Positions 20,437 through 31,942 of a stretch of DNA of 54,101 nucleotides are shown here, one piece after another (the first letter of the stretch is position 1; every line of letters begins with the position of its first letter). Location of the stretch: positions 89,522 to 143,622 of the forward strand of contig SZWC01003876.1 of assembly GCA_023375785.1 (NCBI GenBank), given 5' to 3'. The notes under the pieces were generated by a model. It was not told the DNA's origin, made no database searches, and saw only the letters and a list, made by a program, of their open reading frames with translations. The position numbers were made by a program, and so were the translations under genes. Origin of the DNA: Penium margaritaceum (lineage: Eukaryota > Streptophyta > Zygnematophyceae > Desmidiales > Peniaceae).

Positions 20437-21300
20437 TTGGCATCAACAACAGGTGCAGCAGCTGTGGCAGTTGTAGTTGTAGGGATGGCACGGACAGGGG
20501 AACCAGGGAATCATTCGGCCATCCTCGAGTTTGATGGAGAGGGGTTTGCACTATGGAAGTGGCAGTTTGAGATCATCATGGATGACAGAGATCTGCTAGG
20601 ATATTTTGACGGAACTATCCCAGCACCAAAGGAGGAGGGTGCTGACCTTGTGGCATGGGTCAAGCTCAACAAGAAGGCTCTCGCCATTCTTGTGTCCTCC
20701 ATACAACCCTCAGTCCTCTCACACATCAGCGGTTGTACAGTGGCAGCCACGGCATACGCCAAACTCGGCAAGGTGTTTCAGTCCTCCTCACTTGCCAACC
20801 GTCTCTTCATTCTACAAAACCTCATCAGCATGAGGCTTGGTGAAGGGGAGGATGTCTCCACCTTTATGCAGAAGTTTTAGACGCTCTTGCAACAAGCCAC
20901 CGGCATGGGGTGGGACATGAAATCCGACATGCAGGCCATGAGTTTTCTGATGACGCTGTCGGAAAGGTGGGGCCCCATGATAACGGTGATTTGAGGGTGG
21001 ACTGAAGATCTAGTTTCCTACACCACCGTCTCTGAGTATGTGTGGAATGAAGCCGTGCGTTGTAGCAATAGTGAAGCGAACATGGCTGCCTTTGCCTCAC
21101 GGAGCAGCGGCACCTTCCGCAACACCTCCTCCTTTGGGTACAAGGGAAACAATAGCACTAGCAACAGTGGAAGGGGTGCAAAGCGCCAAGGAAACTGCCA
21201 CAACTGTGGCAAGGCTGGAAACTAGGCTCGAGATTGCCGTGCACCCAAGGGAGAGGGAGGAGACGGGGATGAATGGCGAGGGGGAAATGGTGGGAAGGAT
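20437..21300 (+). pseudogene. Copia 1 gag, with in-frame stops
   Basis: Starts MASTTGAAAVAVVV and carries the copia gag core (LEFDGEGFALWKWQFEI; ISMRLGEGEDVSTFMQKF). In-frame stops lie at 20878-20880, 20992-20994 and 21223-21225. The zinc knuckle reads CHNCGKAGN-stop-ARDC: the His is replaced by Asn and the following Trp codon is TAG, so RNA packaging would fail even if translation continued. The last part is duplicated by the assembly join at 21393. Confidence 0.85.
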
Positions 21301-21713
21301 CCCACAAGCTTGATGGCTGAGTGTGCCTCCAACAAAGGGAGGGCGATACTCAGGCCAGGAGCCTATGGCCTTGACTCGGCCACAAACGAACANGAAGCAA
21401 ACATGGCTGCCTTTGCCTCACGGAGCAGTGGCACCTTCCGCAATACCTCCTCCTCTGGGTACAAGGGAAACAATAGCACTAGCAATAGTGGAAGGGGTGC
21501 AAAGCGCCAAGGAAACTGCCACAACTGTGGCAAGGCTGGAAACTAGGCTCGAGATTGCCGTGCACCCAAGGGAGAGGGAGGAGACGGGGATGAATGGCGA
21601 GGGGGAAATGGTGGGAAGGATCCCACAAGCTTGATGGCTGAGTGTGCCTCCAACAAAGGGAGGGCGATACTCAGGCCAGGAGCCTATGGCCTTGACTCGG
21701 CCACAAACGAACA
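21073..21713. other. Assembly duplication around N at 21393
   Basis: 21073-21392 and 21394-21713 are near-identical 320 bp blocks covering the gag zinc knuckle and the start of the protease region. They are separated by one N. The second copy continues into the rest of pol. Confidence 0.9.
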
Positions 21714-22290
21714 CACCACTTATGAGAAGAGAGACTTAATCTCTCTTGCTCCATGTAACAAGAACTTCAGAGTCACCAACGGGAAGGTTGAGGCAGCTGA
21801 GGGGATTGGTGACAAGCTGGTCACGGTTGGTGTCAACGGTGGAGATTCCGACCTCAAGCTAGAGGCGGTGGTCTACTTGCCCTCCTTCACAGCCAACCTG
21901 CTCTCTGTCTCTAAGATAACTGACCATGGCATGAAAGTGGTCTTTACAGAGAAGCAAGCGGTGATAGTTCCTACCAAGGATATCAACATCTCCTACTCTG
22001 CCAAGAAGGTTGTCGCACAGGTTCCTCGCGTTGATGGACTCCACGTCTTGCAGACCAAAACGACAACTTCAACGGCTGAATCTTTGGTCAAGAGTGATGA
22101 TGAGGAGGGCAGCGATATAGACTCAGATGAAGAAGGACATGTTGGAGCAGCGGAAGCAGTGGCAGCAGATGATTTCTCATCAAAACCGCAAGCAAATGCA
22201 GCCACCGGGGCTGTTCATTCATTCTGTTCTGACACCTGTAGCAGCTCTGCGAAGGAGAGGCAAGAAGAAGCAGACACAGCAGTTGAAGGT
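21631..22290 (+). pseudogene. Copia 1 protease-like region and acidic linker
   Basis: GAYGLDSATNEHTTYEKRD stands where the copia protease has its LDSGAT active site; the Gly after Ser is missing. The segment VYLPSFTANLLSVSKITDHG is typical of the stretch after the protease. It then runs into an acidic block (SDDEEGSDIDSDEEGHVGAA). The GAG-pre-integrase domain and the integrase DDE core that should follow are absent. Confidence 0.75.
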
Positions 22291-22790
22291 GCCTCAAGAA
22301 GCATGGTCAGGCGGGAAGCCGGACGCCTCCCATCTCAAGGTGTTCGGTTGCACCGGGTTTGCCAAGGTCCAGGCTGGTGAGGGCCCTGGAAAGCTCGATG
22401 CAAGAGCACGAAAGTGCATTTTCATCGACTATGACATCACCCACAAAGCTTATCGACTGTGGGACCAAGGAATCAAGAAGGTCATTCGCAGCAAAGATGT
22501 GAATTTCCACAAAACGTCTCTGAGTAAGGGAGAGCATCTCGAACTCGAGAACGCTCCAAAACTGGGAGAGTGGCTCACTCTCCTTGAAGAGGGAGACGAA
22601 GCACCAGCACAATGGCATGGGATAGGTGCTGCAACAGGGAGAGGAGCTCATGAAGATGACTTGGAGGAATCAGACTCTGATTCCGACGTATCCGATCCTC
22701 CGGAACATAAGGAGGATGCCTCTCCCATCATCAACGACAAACCAGACCTCCAGCCTTCAACAGCACCAGCAAGCAGGTTCAAGGAGTAGT
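22291..22790 (+). pseudogene. Copia 1 integrase C-terminal segment
   Basis: The frame starting inside 22127-22789 reads VPQEAWSGGKPDASHLKVFGC, KLDARARKCIFIDYDIT and YRLWDQGIKKVIRSKDVNF. These are the conserved copia integrase C-terminal motifs. It is in a different frame from the protease region before it and shifts again into RT near 22780. With no catalytic core this is a remnant. Confidence 0.8.
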
Positions 22791-24452
22791 TCACGCCTTA
22801 AAATACCTCGGCAGCATTACGACGCAGATAGAGGTGAATGGACAGGCTTCAACTATTCATTCTTAGTTCAAGAGGAGCCAACGTCTGTCGCAGAGGCACT
22901 CACTCGGCCTGACAAAGCAGAGTGGGATAAAGCAATTCGCAGTGAACTCAGCTCCATTGAAGAGAATGGGACATGGGTGCTGGTGAACAGACCTTCCGGG
23001 GCTCACGTTGTGGGGTCCAAGTGGGTGCTGAAAGTAAAAAGGAAACAGGATGGCAAGATAGACAAGTACAAGGCACAGGTGGTAGCAAAGGGGTTCTCCC
23101 AACGGCCTGGCACAGAGTACGATGAGACCTGTGCTCCAGTTGTGACGTTTGCCTCCATCCGGTCAATGCTCGCCATTACTGCTGCCAAGAACATGGAGGT
23201 CCACCAGATGGATGTCAAGGCAGCCTTCCTTTACGGCAAACTTGACAAGGAGGTATTGATGGAAGTTCCGGAGGGGGTTGATGCTCCTGAGGGCAAGGTG
23301 TGCAGGTTGGTGAAGGCACTCTATGGGCTAAAATAAGCGCCAAGGCTTTGGTACCAGGAGATGGACACGTTCATGGCCAAGGAGTCCTTCATGTACTACG
23401 ACAATGATCCTAGCATGTACGTGCATGAGAGTGAAAAAGGGACTATGTTGGTCGCCTTGCACGTTGATGACCTGATTCTATGCTCCTCTTCGACGCAGCT
23501 GCTAGACGATCTCAAGGGACAGCTAAGTAGCAGATTCGAGATGAAGGACATGGGTCCTCTTGACTTATATCTTGGAATTACCATCAAGTGCGACAGAGCA
23601 GCAGGTACCATGGGCCTGAACCAGACAAAGTACAACGACTCCATCCTCAAACGATATGACATGGCAGGTTGCAAACCTGCCAACACACCCATGAGCTCGG
23701 AGTGCAAACTCTCCACCTCCATGTCCCCATCCAACGAAGCAGAGAAAACTGACATGCTGGGCATCCCATATCAGTCTGTAGTGGGCAGTTTGATGTATGT
23801 CATGGTCGCCACCCGGCCAGATATAGCCCATGCTGTTGGGCAGGTGAGCCGGTTTGTGGCCAATCCTAGTCCACTGTACTGGCAGGCTGTGAAGCGCATC
23901 ATGCGCTACCTTAAGGGGACGCGACATGTGGGACTGCAGTTTGGAGGCATCGCTGGATCCACGTCACTCCGTCTCATGTGCTACACCGACGCTGACTGGG
24001 GAGGCAATATCGACGACAGAAAATCCACCTCTGGCTTCGTGTGTATGCTAAATGGGGGTGCTGTCAGTTGGGCGAGTCGCAAGCAGGAGTGTGTCTCTCT
24101 GTCAACAGCTGAAACTGAGTACATTGCATTGGCTGAGGTGTGTAAAGAGGTGCAGTGGCTTCGCAGCTTGCTCTCTGAGATGAAGGCACCACAGGAAACG
24201 GTGACAATCATCAAGATTGACATCATGACCGCAATTGACATGTCCAAGAACCCAGTTCTGTCCAGGCGCACAAAGCACATCGAGATCCACTTCCACTATG
24301 CTCGGGACTTGGTCTACAAGCAGACAATGGAGCTGGAGTATGTCGGCACCAAGCTGAACTGGGCTGACATGCTTACAAAGCCATTGGACAAGGATCTCCA
24401 TGAGGCGGGCAGGCAAGGTATCGGCATGGTCAACGGAAGTGATGAAGAATGA
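22791..24452 (+). pseudogene. Copia 1 reverse transcriptase and RNase H
   Basis: RT motifs appear in order: GSKWVLKVKRKQDGKID, APVVTFASIRSMLA, HQMDVKAAFLYGKLD, LYGLK-stop-APRLWY (TAA at 23334-23336), and the catalytic box as LHVDDLILC (23457-23483). RNase H follows: YTDADWGGNIDDRKSTSGF, SLSTAETEYIALAE and RRTKHIEIHFHYARD, ending at 24452. From 23361 the frame is open to the end. The single stop in RT and the missing integrase make it non-functional. Confidence 0.9.
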
Positions 24453-24474
24453 TGATGGAAACTGACGCAAGGTG

Positions 24475-24487
24475 TAAGGGAGAGATT
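24475..24487 (+). promoter_or_regulatory. Polypurine tract of copia 1
   Basis: TAAGGGAGAGATT directly precedes the 3' LTR. This purine run primes plus-strand DNA synthesis in LTR elements. Confidence 0.7.
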
Positions 24488-25140
24488 TGTTGAATATGTT
24501 TGCTCCTTGTTCAGTCTTGTACGACGGGTCAGGAACGCTCTGCCCCTTGTGGAGGTGTGACCCCTGGATTTGTTGTGGGGTGACTCAACTATGCTCTGTC
24601 TTATGTGAGATATGACCTGTGAGTACACCATGTAGGTGAGTGGTTAACTTGGCCATTTTGTTGATTTGGCCAAGTGAGAGGTCATGAGTTCGATCTTGGC
24701 TCCATGCACATCTTGGTTGTTATGGAAGCTTCCAAGAAAGAAAGTCCATAGCTTCTAGGAAGCAACACGGCTGATCAGTCACCTTGGCACAAGGATGCTT
24801 ATGTGTCAAGCCCATAGCGCAAGTCTCTTGGTGATGTGGCAGGGTCAAGCCACTTCTCAGGAATGTGCCTTTGAGTTCTAGGACTGGACAGACAGCTATA
24901 AAAGGACTTGTCTTGCATGCTGATCAATTAACCCTTGCTTGATGCTCTCTTGCGTATTGACGACTTTAGCTATTCTTGAGATTTACTGCTAAGGCGTTAG
25001 TACTATTGAAGGTGAAGTGTATGCCTGATTAAGTTTGGGGTGCATGACACAAGTCAACAAAGGAAGAAGGCCTAAAAACCTTTGTGAGCTTTTCGGTTTC
25101 ACGGCTTCTCTACCAGAGGTGGTTAGCTCAGTAGCTAACA
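24488..25140 (+). repeat. 3' LTR of copia 1
   Basis: 653 bp, TGTTGAATATG...GTAGCTAACA. It has a TATA box (TATAAAAG, 24897-24904). A perfect 9 bp hairpin, ACTTGGCCA / TGGCCAAGT, lies at 24647-24675. The target duplication GATAC follows at 25141-25145. Confidence 0.92.
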
Positions 25141-25239
25141 GATACACTTGTCCTTATATATCTTCATGTCCATATCTTTGTAGGAGCATCGTGTCAACAA
25201 ATGTCTCATGCCATTTTTGTAGTACAACTTGAAACATGC

Positions 25240-27330
25240 AACAAATCAGCTCACAAAAATCAGAACTGAAAATCCTTCAAGGTCTCTAACCTGCACAACA
25301 ATATCATCCTCGTGTTCAACAGCCTTATTAGAGAGGTTTGCTGAAGGGTCCATAGCCTCCTCAACAACAGCGTCACAAAAAGCTTTGTCAAGCACACGTG
25401 ATAATCCATACATTGTCAGTTTTGTCTTTGTGGTCTCCCTCATCTCCTTAAGGTGCACCCATGACTTGAATGCCCAAGTCAGTCCCGCATTTTTCATTTT
25501 CTCCATGTTCAACTCAACCTAAACCTTCCCCCCATTTGCATGACCTTGACAACTTGCTTTGCATACCACTCCGTGAATTGCTACAGATGTTGGCCTTAAG
25601 TGGACGCCGTACACCCACATCAGCCAATTGTGTTCCTAATGTGCATCTTTCTCATCCAAACAATAGCTTGATGTACGAGTAGCTCTTCTTTAGGAAAACC
25701 TGTAATTGGTTAGATGTGCGAGGGTGCCCCGTATCCACCAAAGGGGTCAAAATTTGCACCCTTACCTTCTTTCCATGCAAGGCACTTTGGTGCTTGTACT
25801 AGGGATGGAGAAGAAGTGTGATCCAGTCACGTGTGGTTTGAACATGTGCCCAGTGGTTTTGGCTTGGGTCAGGTGGAAGTGGTGGGCAGCCACGACAATG
25901 CAAGAATCACCATTGTCAGGCTGGATATCAGTTGTTGTACCGTCCAAAATAAGTTTAAGTTTCAAGCGGTCAACACCCATTGTGCTTGACACAACTGCAA
26001 TGAACTGGCTCTTGTCGTCTAGAACTTATTTCACACCTGCCGGTCTCCCATGGAACCAGATTAGGGTGTTGTTAAAATTGCAAAAAAAAACACATTGCAA
26101 GTTGAAAACCACGACACGTGAGAGGGTCACCTGTTGCTACAATATTTATTTCTGTGTGATTCGCATTGAACACAAAATGCGGATCTACAATGTGCATGCG
26201 CACGAGGGCTGCAACTCTCTCCAAGATGCATTGACGGAGTTCCTCCCCATTTTGTTGAAGCTTCTGGGAAACTATTGTCAGACAACAAAACCTCCACTTG
26301 TGGTTGTGGCGTACAAACTTTCTGATCAAAGGTATAGAGAGGGTAACAGGGCCGCCATTCTTCTGAAAATCCATGAGGTGGTTCTCTTCCGTGAGACCAA
26401 GGATAACTCCTTGGATGCTAACGGAGTTCAGGGGTGTTCCAGCCGCCCGGAGCTCTTCTAAACGCACACAAAAAGTGCCTCCAACTTTGGATGTTGCTGA
26501 AGGAAGCTGTCCGTACTTGCACCTGGACTAGACATGGCCCCCTGGACTTTCCAAGGGATGCCATCCTTCAGAAAGTGTTCAGAACTTGGCGAGATCAAGC
26601 TGGTTGTAGACGCAACTTCACCCTGGTTTACAGTAGGTTCTGCACAAAATATTGACCACTGGGTAGGTGTTGCTTTTGCCACCATCACGCTATGAATGTG
26701 CATGAGGTTCCCATCGCCAATCCAGTTGACATAGGCATCACGTTTTTTATTTGGAGTTGATCCTACCGATGGTGAGGGCTTGTTCTCTGGCAAAATCTGA
26801 GACATTGTGGTGCTGGAAACCTTTGGTGGTTGCTGTGACTCCTTTGCGACAAGATACAGTGTTATGTGTTTTTTTGCGGTCGTCCAGGCTTGCGACGGGG
26901 GAGGGGGGAGGGGAAAGCATTGCTCGGTTACGAAACTTTACACAGTGCTTCATAAAAGGCGATTTTGTTGCCGCTTCTGCCTCATCCTTGCTAACTTGGT
27001 GAAAGTTGAAGTCCAACAGCGTCTGCATGGTGTCACTGACTTGCTGACTAGTGCGTGGAGTGAAAATTGACGAGCTCCTAGCCGGTTAATAATCCGTGAT
27101 TGACCTTTTTTTCCTGTCACCTTTAGCAAGAAAATAGTAGACAGGTACAAAGGCCAATGATTTGTGAGCCGGTCGACAATCCCTCGTTGCATGATTCTCT
27201 CTGTTGCGCTGCTTGTGTGTCCCACATTGACTGGGATGTGAACAGGCACAAAATCCCTCCAGGGGGGTCGGTCACATGATCTTTCAGGTCCTTGTAGTTT
27301 GGAATCTCAAATTTCTGATTGCAAAACAAC
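25240..27330 (-). pseudogene. Pogo/CENP-B-like DDE transposase, relic
   Basis: The minus strand gives LEELRAAGTPLNSVSIQGVI, VTLSIPLIRKFVRHNHKWRF, KLQQNGEELRQCILERVAAL and HIVDPHFVFNANHTEI (26072-26467). That is the helix-turn-helix-to-catalytic region of pogo/jerky-type transposases (Tc1/mariner superfamily); the first catalytic Asp, expected where NANHT stands, is replaced by Asn. 25762-25992 continues with SSTMGVDRLKLKLILDGTTT. 25246-25512 holds a C-terminal block, KSWVHLKEMRETTKTKL and YGLSRVLDKAF. 26458-27329 holds weaker N-terminal fragments in shifting frames. No terminal inverted repeats were identified. Several frameshifts and stops make it inactive. Confidence 0.65.
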
Positions 27331-27449
27331 AGGGTCCTTTTCGCTTTTCATCCACGGCCCTGACCCTCTACTATGTGGGTGAATCCCAGTCTCGGGTATG
27401 ATTCATTCCTACGAATGGGAGAACCATGACCAAAGTAACAAAGAGGTAA

Positions 27450-27638
27450 AAACTGGACAAATGATAAGATCACTTACAGATAAGAAAAAAGGCGAACAAA
27501 TACAAGGATTACTACCATAACCTGGAGCCTGAGGAGAGCTTATAGGATGTTGATGAACAAAAAAATAAGTATTTTTTTCCGAGAACAACCTACGTCCTGC
27601 AACACACCGAGACGTCACTTCCAAAAAGGGGGGGAAAG
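27450..27638 (+). pseudogene. Gypsy C: end of chromodomain plus polypurine tract
   Basis: The plus strand reads IRKKANKYKDYYHNLEPEES followed by DVDEQKNKYF. This matches the tail of the gypsy D chromodomain (HDCLEPNDNVRDIDHLIEGYY). A purine run, AAAAAGGGGGGGAAAG (27623-27638), then meets the LTR. Only the tail of this element's pol survives here. Confidence 0.6.
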
Positions 27639-27927
27639 TGTTACGTCCTCGGAATGCGCTTGTGGAAATTTCTGTCCTTGTATTTGTGGCCCATGATGCT
27701 CTGGTCTCTAATATTCAATGCCGGTCGACGTAGGACATTTTGGCCAACTGCCTCAACCAAAGGTGTTCCACTCTTAAAGGTTCTGACAGATCAATCCAAT
27801 TTTCCTAAGTTTCCATAAAAACAGCACAAATCGTATCCATCTCATAACAATTGTTTGTTGACTTATTGACAACAAAAGACTTTTAGAAAGTCGTGCCTCG
27901 ATGTTCTCAAAACCCTCAACTTCCAAG
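27639..27927 (+). repeat. Gypsy C LTR, left part
   Basis: Begins TGTTACGTCCTCGG and aligns with the first ~300 bases of the gypsy D LTR (landmarks ATTTCTGTC, TTTTGGCCAACTGCC, TCTCAAAACCCTCAACTTC). It breaks off at 27927 where gypsy B starts. The remainder resumes at 33571. Confidence 0.7.
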
Positions 27928-28464
27928 TGTTACGCCGGGTGAAACTTAGGTGCTCACAGGGACGAGGTACATGATAACAGACGATTCAAAGATTTGGGAC
28001 GAATAGACGATTTGTATTAAGCACCAGGTGTAATTTGATGTCCAGTGTCGAGTGAGCTGAGCACGTATGTACAGTGACGAGAATCAAAGTGAGGCATATG
28101 TTGGGTCTTTGGTGCTCGAGCCGAGCAACACAACGAGGTCACACCATGGATGGATCCTCCAAGAAGCTCCACCGAGGAGTCAAGGGGCTTTGGGAATATC
28201 AAGGCGCAGTTTCATAAAAGTCTAACGACATGGAGAAGTTGACCAAACAATATCAAAACATCGTTATGGTTTGCGACACTTCTTTCGAACGTTCTAGAAA
28301 GTGGTCGAAGTTGTCAGAACCTTCCGGAAAAAAACACCAAAGGTCGGGATACGTGGCCAAAATACCCTTGACCAATCGAGTTCGTCGCACGGTGGGCCAT
28401 GAATGGAATGACAAAAATACGCAATCACGGAGTTTGGGGATCCATGTACATTAGGGACGTAACA
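27928..28464 (-). repeat. 3' LTR of gypsy B
   Basis: 537 bp with matching ends TGTTACG...CGTAACA. It aligns throughout with 33019-33570 (shared GTCGAGTGAG, GCATATGTTGGGTC, GAAAGTGGTCGAAG, GTGGGCCATG). The reversed polypurine tract CTCCCCTCCC follows at 28465-28474. Confidence 0.88.
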
Positions 28465-28566
28465 CTCCCCTCCCATTAAGCCGCGATGTCCATTTATGTG
28501 TTAGCAGACATAGGTTGGTGACAACGATAGCAACCGTCGATCAAATGATCAATGTCTCGGAGGTTG

Positions 28567-28833
28567 TTATAGGGCTCCTAGCTGTTGTGCGCTGTCGTAG
28601 CACTGCCACTTGACTAGATACTTGGTTGATTTTCCATTACGTTGATTTATGAGGATGTCTTCAATTACGTAATCCATATCTGCGTTCACTTGTACAATAG
28701 GTGGGGGTGCGACGTCTCTTGTAGGGAAGTTCTTGGAGGGATTCAGGTAGTTCTTGAGTTTGCTTATGTGGAAAACAGGATATATGGCCATGCTATCGGG
28801 TAGCCAAAGGCGAGAAACGACAGGGATTTGCAT
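28567..28833 (-). pseudogene. Gypsy B chromodomain and pol C-terminus
   Basis: A minus-strand open frame reads AIYPVFHISKLKNYL, then ADMDYVIEDILINQRNGKST and KYLVKWQCYDSA. This is the IHPVFH motif and chromodomain that end chromovirus integrases. It is the best-preserved frame of this element but stops early within the chromodomain. Confidence 0.8.
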
Positions 28834-29955
28834 GCGCTCATCTAAAATGGCCCTGGGTAGCTGGTCTTGAGCTTTCAGAAATATTGTCCTCAGAGTTTGA
28901 TATTTTCTGAGCTTATGATGACATGATCCTTGTCATTTCTGTCTCCTACTCGTTTCATGGCTGCTTGTGTCTTTGCAGGGGTTTACCACATCTCCTCCAA
29001 GGCGCTGGTGAACTCCTTACGATAGATGTCTACCGCGGGAATGTTACTCTAACTCTGTAATCCGGTGTGGCGGGAAGTTTGATGTAAACCATTTCAAAAG
29101 GTATCCTACCCATTGTAGTGGAAGTGGTGGACTTGTGTGCGAGTCTGGTGGTTGGAAGTTTGGCTGCAAAACCCGTGTATTATGTTTTTCATAACGTGCA
29201 GAGAAGCCATTCGAGTGTCTGATTTGTCCGCTCCGTTGTCCCTTTGGTTTGCGGATGGAACGCTGTTCATACCTGGATTCGATTGCCGTAACACGTCATC
29301 AACTCACACCACAAAAAACTAGTGAAGAGGCTATCTCTTGTCATTGATGAAGGTACGTGGCATGCCATGCAACCGTATGTTATGGTTTTAAAACAACCCC
29401 ACTGTTATTTTTGCGGTTACGGTGGTCGCTGTCGGACAAAGAGTGAAATTTCAGAATTTTTGTCCACAATAGTGAGGGTAGCATTATAACCTTCAGGAGT
29501 AGCAGGCAAACATGTCATAAAATTCATGCTCATGTTCACCTACGGCACCGTTGTAACAGGTAGTAGTTGCAGAACACCTCGTGCGATGAGATTCTTATCT
29601 CTGCCAGGTGTTGCAAGATTGTAAGAAGGCCAACACGTCGGTCTGCATCTTGTCCCATCGTTCGTATTTTGCCAGCTTCGTGAGCGTCTTGTCCTTGTTG
29701 AAGAGTCCACCTAGATGGGTGGCATGGAATTCCTCCAATAACATTCCCTATAAATCCTCATTTGGTGGAACACCAACCTGGCATGTTACTCATCGTCGCG
29801 AGTAGGGGTCGTTGATCCAAAAAATAGTTTTTTCAAACTCGTCGAACTTAGTTTTGCCACAATCCTCGTAACCTTTCATCAACGGCCTCAAAAGGTACAA
29901 CTCTCATTTGACAAGTTGTGTTCAGATCTCGGCCATCAAATCTGGTTGCCGCATC
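28834..29955 (-). pseudogene. Gypsy B integrase, relic
   Basis: In one minus-strand frame, around 29200-29275, the sequence reads AFHPQTKGTTERTNQTLEWLL and then a stop. This is the third catalytic (Glu) block of gypsy integrase, matching RPQTNGKTEGTNQTLEQLL in gypsy D. The rest of the core is spread over several frames and hard to follow. Confidence 0.65.
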
Positions 29956-30344
29956 AGAGCATCCGCTGCATTCATGTTATTGCGTTGGTACTTGATTCTG
30001 TTGTTGAAGTTGGACTCGAGGAACTCCATCCATTAAGGTTGTCGATGGCTCACATTCGGCTGAGCCTTGAGATATTCTAGGATGTGATGGTCAGTGTGGA
30101 TAATACATCGTTGGCATTCCAAGTAACACTGCCATGTCTTGAATGTGCACACGAATGCAAGCATTTTTTTTTCATGTATCACGTATTTATGCTCCGGCCC
30201 ATGTACTCTCCTCAACATATGCGCAGCCGATTGTTCTCCACTGTCGTTATTTTGGAGGTGAACGGTTATGATGGCTTGATCGGACACGTCGATAGTCATG
30301 AATATGGCCATCGACCGCCATGACGTCCTTAACATGTTTAGGCG
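29956..30344 (-). pseudogene. Gypsy B RNase H, relic
   Basis: The minus-strand frame 30033-30335 reads FMTIDVSDQAIITVHLQNND, HKYVIHEKKMLAFVCTFKTW and YLECQRCIIHTDHHILEYLK. These match gypsy D RNase H (YVVATDASDQAIGAVLLED; YAVHKKEILAVVHTIKTWR). The first catalytic Asp is kept. Confidence 0.8.
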
Positions 30345-30990
30345 TCAGCCAATCAGCGACCCCCTCCACCCTTTCCGGGTCCATGGTGATCCGTCCACCG
30401 CCGATGATGTGGTCCAGAGCTTGATCGAACGGTGACTGGAGTCGCGCTTTGAGAGATCCGTGATACGATGACAAATTCATCATATTAAGGGTAGAAAATG
30501 TTGTTCATTACCGCCATGCATGTGGCAAGGACATATGTGAGTTCAAACAGCATAACCGTGAACTCAAAGTGTCGTATTTGGTACATAATGCTCTATTCTT
30601 TACGTACTTATCAGATACACGGATCTGATGATAGCTGCTGCGTACGTCGTTTTTGCTAAGATTGTGGACCCAGTAGAGCTGGTAAAAAAGTTTATCTATT
30701 TGTGGAAGATGGTAGCGGTTCTTTATGGTGATATCGTTAAATGCACATTATTCTACACACATCCACATCTCTTCAGTTTTCCATTTCACAAAAAGTACAT
30801 GTGATGTATAGGGTGACATGAAAGGTCTGATGAATCCTTGAGCGAGCATCTCGTCTAATTTCTTACTGAGTTCAGTCCACTTGTGATCGCTCATATGATA
30901 GTTCATAAAGAAAACCCCCTTCAAACTCTTTGACAACTACTCAAAACTCCTCCAGTATAGCTGCAACTTCTCAGGCATTGAAGCCAATGT
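30345..30990 (-). pseudogene. Gypsy B reverse transcriptase, relic
   Basis: The minus-strand frame 30748-30936 reads LDEMLAQGFIRPFMSPYTSH and FVKWKTEEMWMCVE, the finger region of gypsy RT. It matches LDEMLGQGFIRPPTSPYAAP in gypsy D. The palm with the YxDD box lies in other frames further down and is not clear. Confidence 0.75.
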
Positions 30991-31085
30991 TGTTGTCTTT
31001 GTAGTTGCTATATCTTCTGCCTCCCAAGTCTCCACATGGACTAGCCATGCTTGAGCTCCACGTCGTAGATACCTCTTGGCCATGT

Positions 31086-31301
31086 CTAGGTATATTGGTT
31101 GGTGCTCTGTGGCTTCCATAATCGTCCTTGTGTTGTGGGTGAATCAACCAGAGGTAGAAGTGGTTTGGTCTCAGCGATGCTGACGTAGACGGATCCACTG
31201 GTCCGATCCACCTGTGTATGGTGTTGGCATGGGAAATCTTGCTCGAGGATGATTTTATAGTCACTCATTGGACAAGTTCTCTGGACTGTTACATCGTGCA
31301 A
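31086..31301 (-). pseudogene. Gypsy B protease-adjacent region
   Basis: The minus strand reads CPMSDYKIILEQDFPCQHH and SGSVYVSI. This aligns with CPMRDQKVILGRDF in gypsy D (36124-36170), the segment at the end of the retropepsin domain. Confidence 0.6.
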
Positions 31302-31942
31302 GTCTTTGATTTACAACCAGAGAGGTTCGCCAAGCCGACGGATCTTCAATCGTCCGTCAATGTTTTTTCCTTTAAACATCCCTACTTCATTCTTCAAATT
31401 CAACTTCTGAATCATGTCACTGCTGACAAACCTCTAAGAAGCTCTTCTATCCACTATTGGTGATACAATACAACAACTGTTACGACCCCTTGGTTGTATC
31501 AGTAGCTGGTTGGTCGTCCTCGTACCCCTCGTCGAACTTTGGAATATCAGGAACCCTCGTTTACGGTGATGTGAGACACTCAGATGGGCGATCGTTCGGC
31601 CCATAATCTTTCAATCAGACAGGAGCCTCGCCGTCTACTCGAGTCATTTTCTGTTTTCCAAATCCTTATAATCCTCTACCACTTCTCCCATCTCTGGTCT
31701 ATTGATGTTGTTTCCGATGGTCACGCGAAATACTACCAGGCTTCCTACAAGTCTAGTGGAGCTGTTGACCGCATTGATCAATGAGGCCGATCTCCTTCGG
31801 AGACGAGGCTTCTGTCAACTCCACCTTTCCTACACCACAATAAGATGTGTAGCTTTGGATTTGCCAGCCGTTGGATTCCTACATCTAAGCTTTGTGGTTG
31901 GTGCTGTCGATGAGATCAGTTGCAACGATCATTCGTGGAAGG
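31302..31942 (-). pseudogene. Gypsy B gag-protease interval, no clear motif
   Basis: By position this holds the nucleocapsid and the start of the protease. I could not identify a zinc knuckle or the protease active site in any frame. Confidence 0.35.

Larger units (their letters stand above)
19504..25140 (+). mobile_element. Ty1/copia element, family 1, complete but inactive
   Basis: LTRs of 653 bp (19504-20156 and 24488-25140) with TGTTG...CTAACA ends flank gag, a protease-like region, an integrase C-terminus, RT and RNase H in copia order. Target duplication is GATAC (19499-19503 and 25141-25145). The LTRs differ by roughly 5% by eye, mostly transitions. The integrase catalytic core is missing, the protease DSG is altered, and at least five stops interrupt the frames, so it cannot move on its own. 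Confidence 0.92.
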
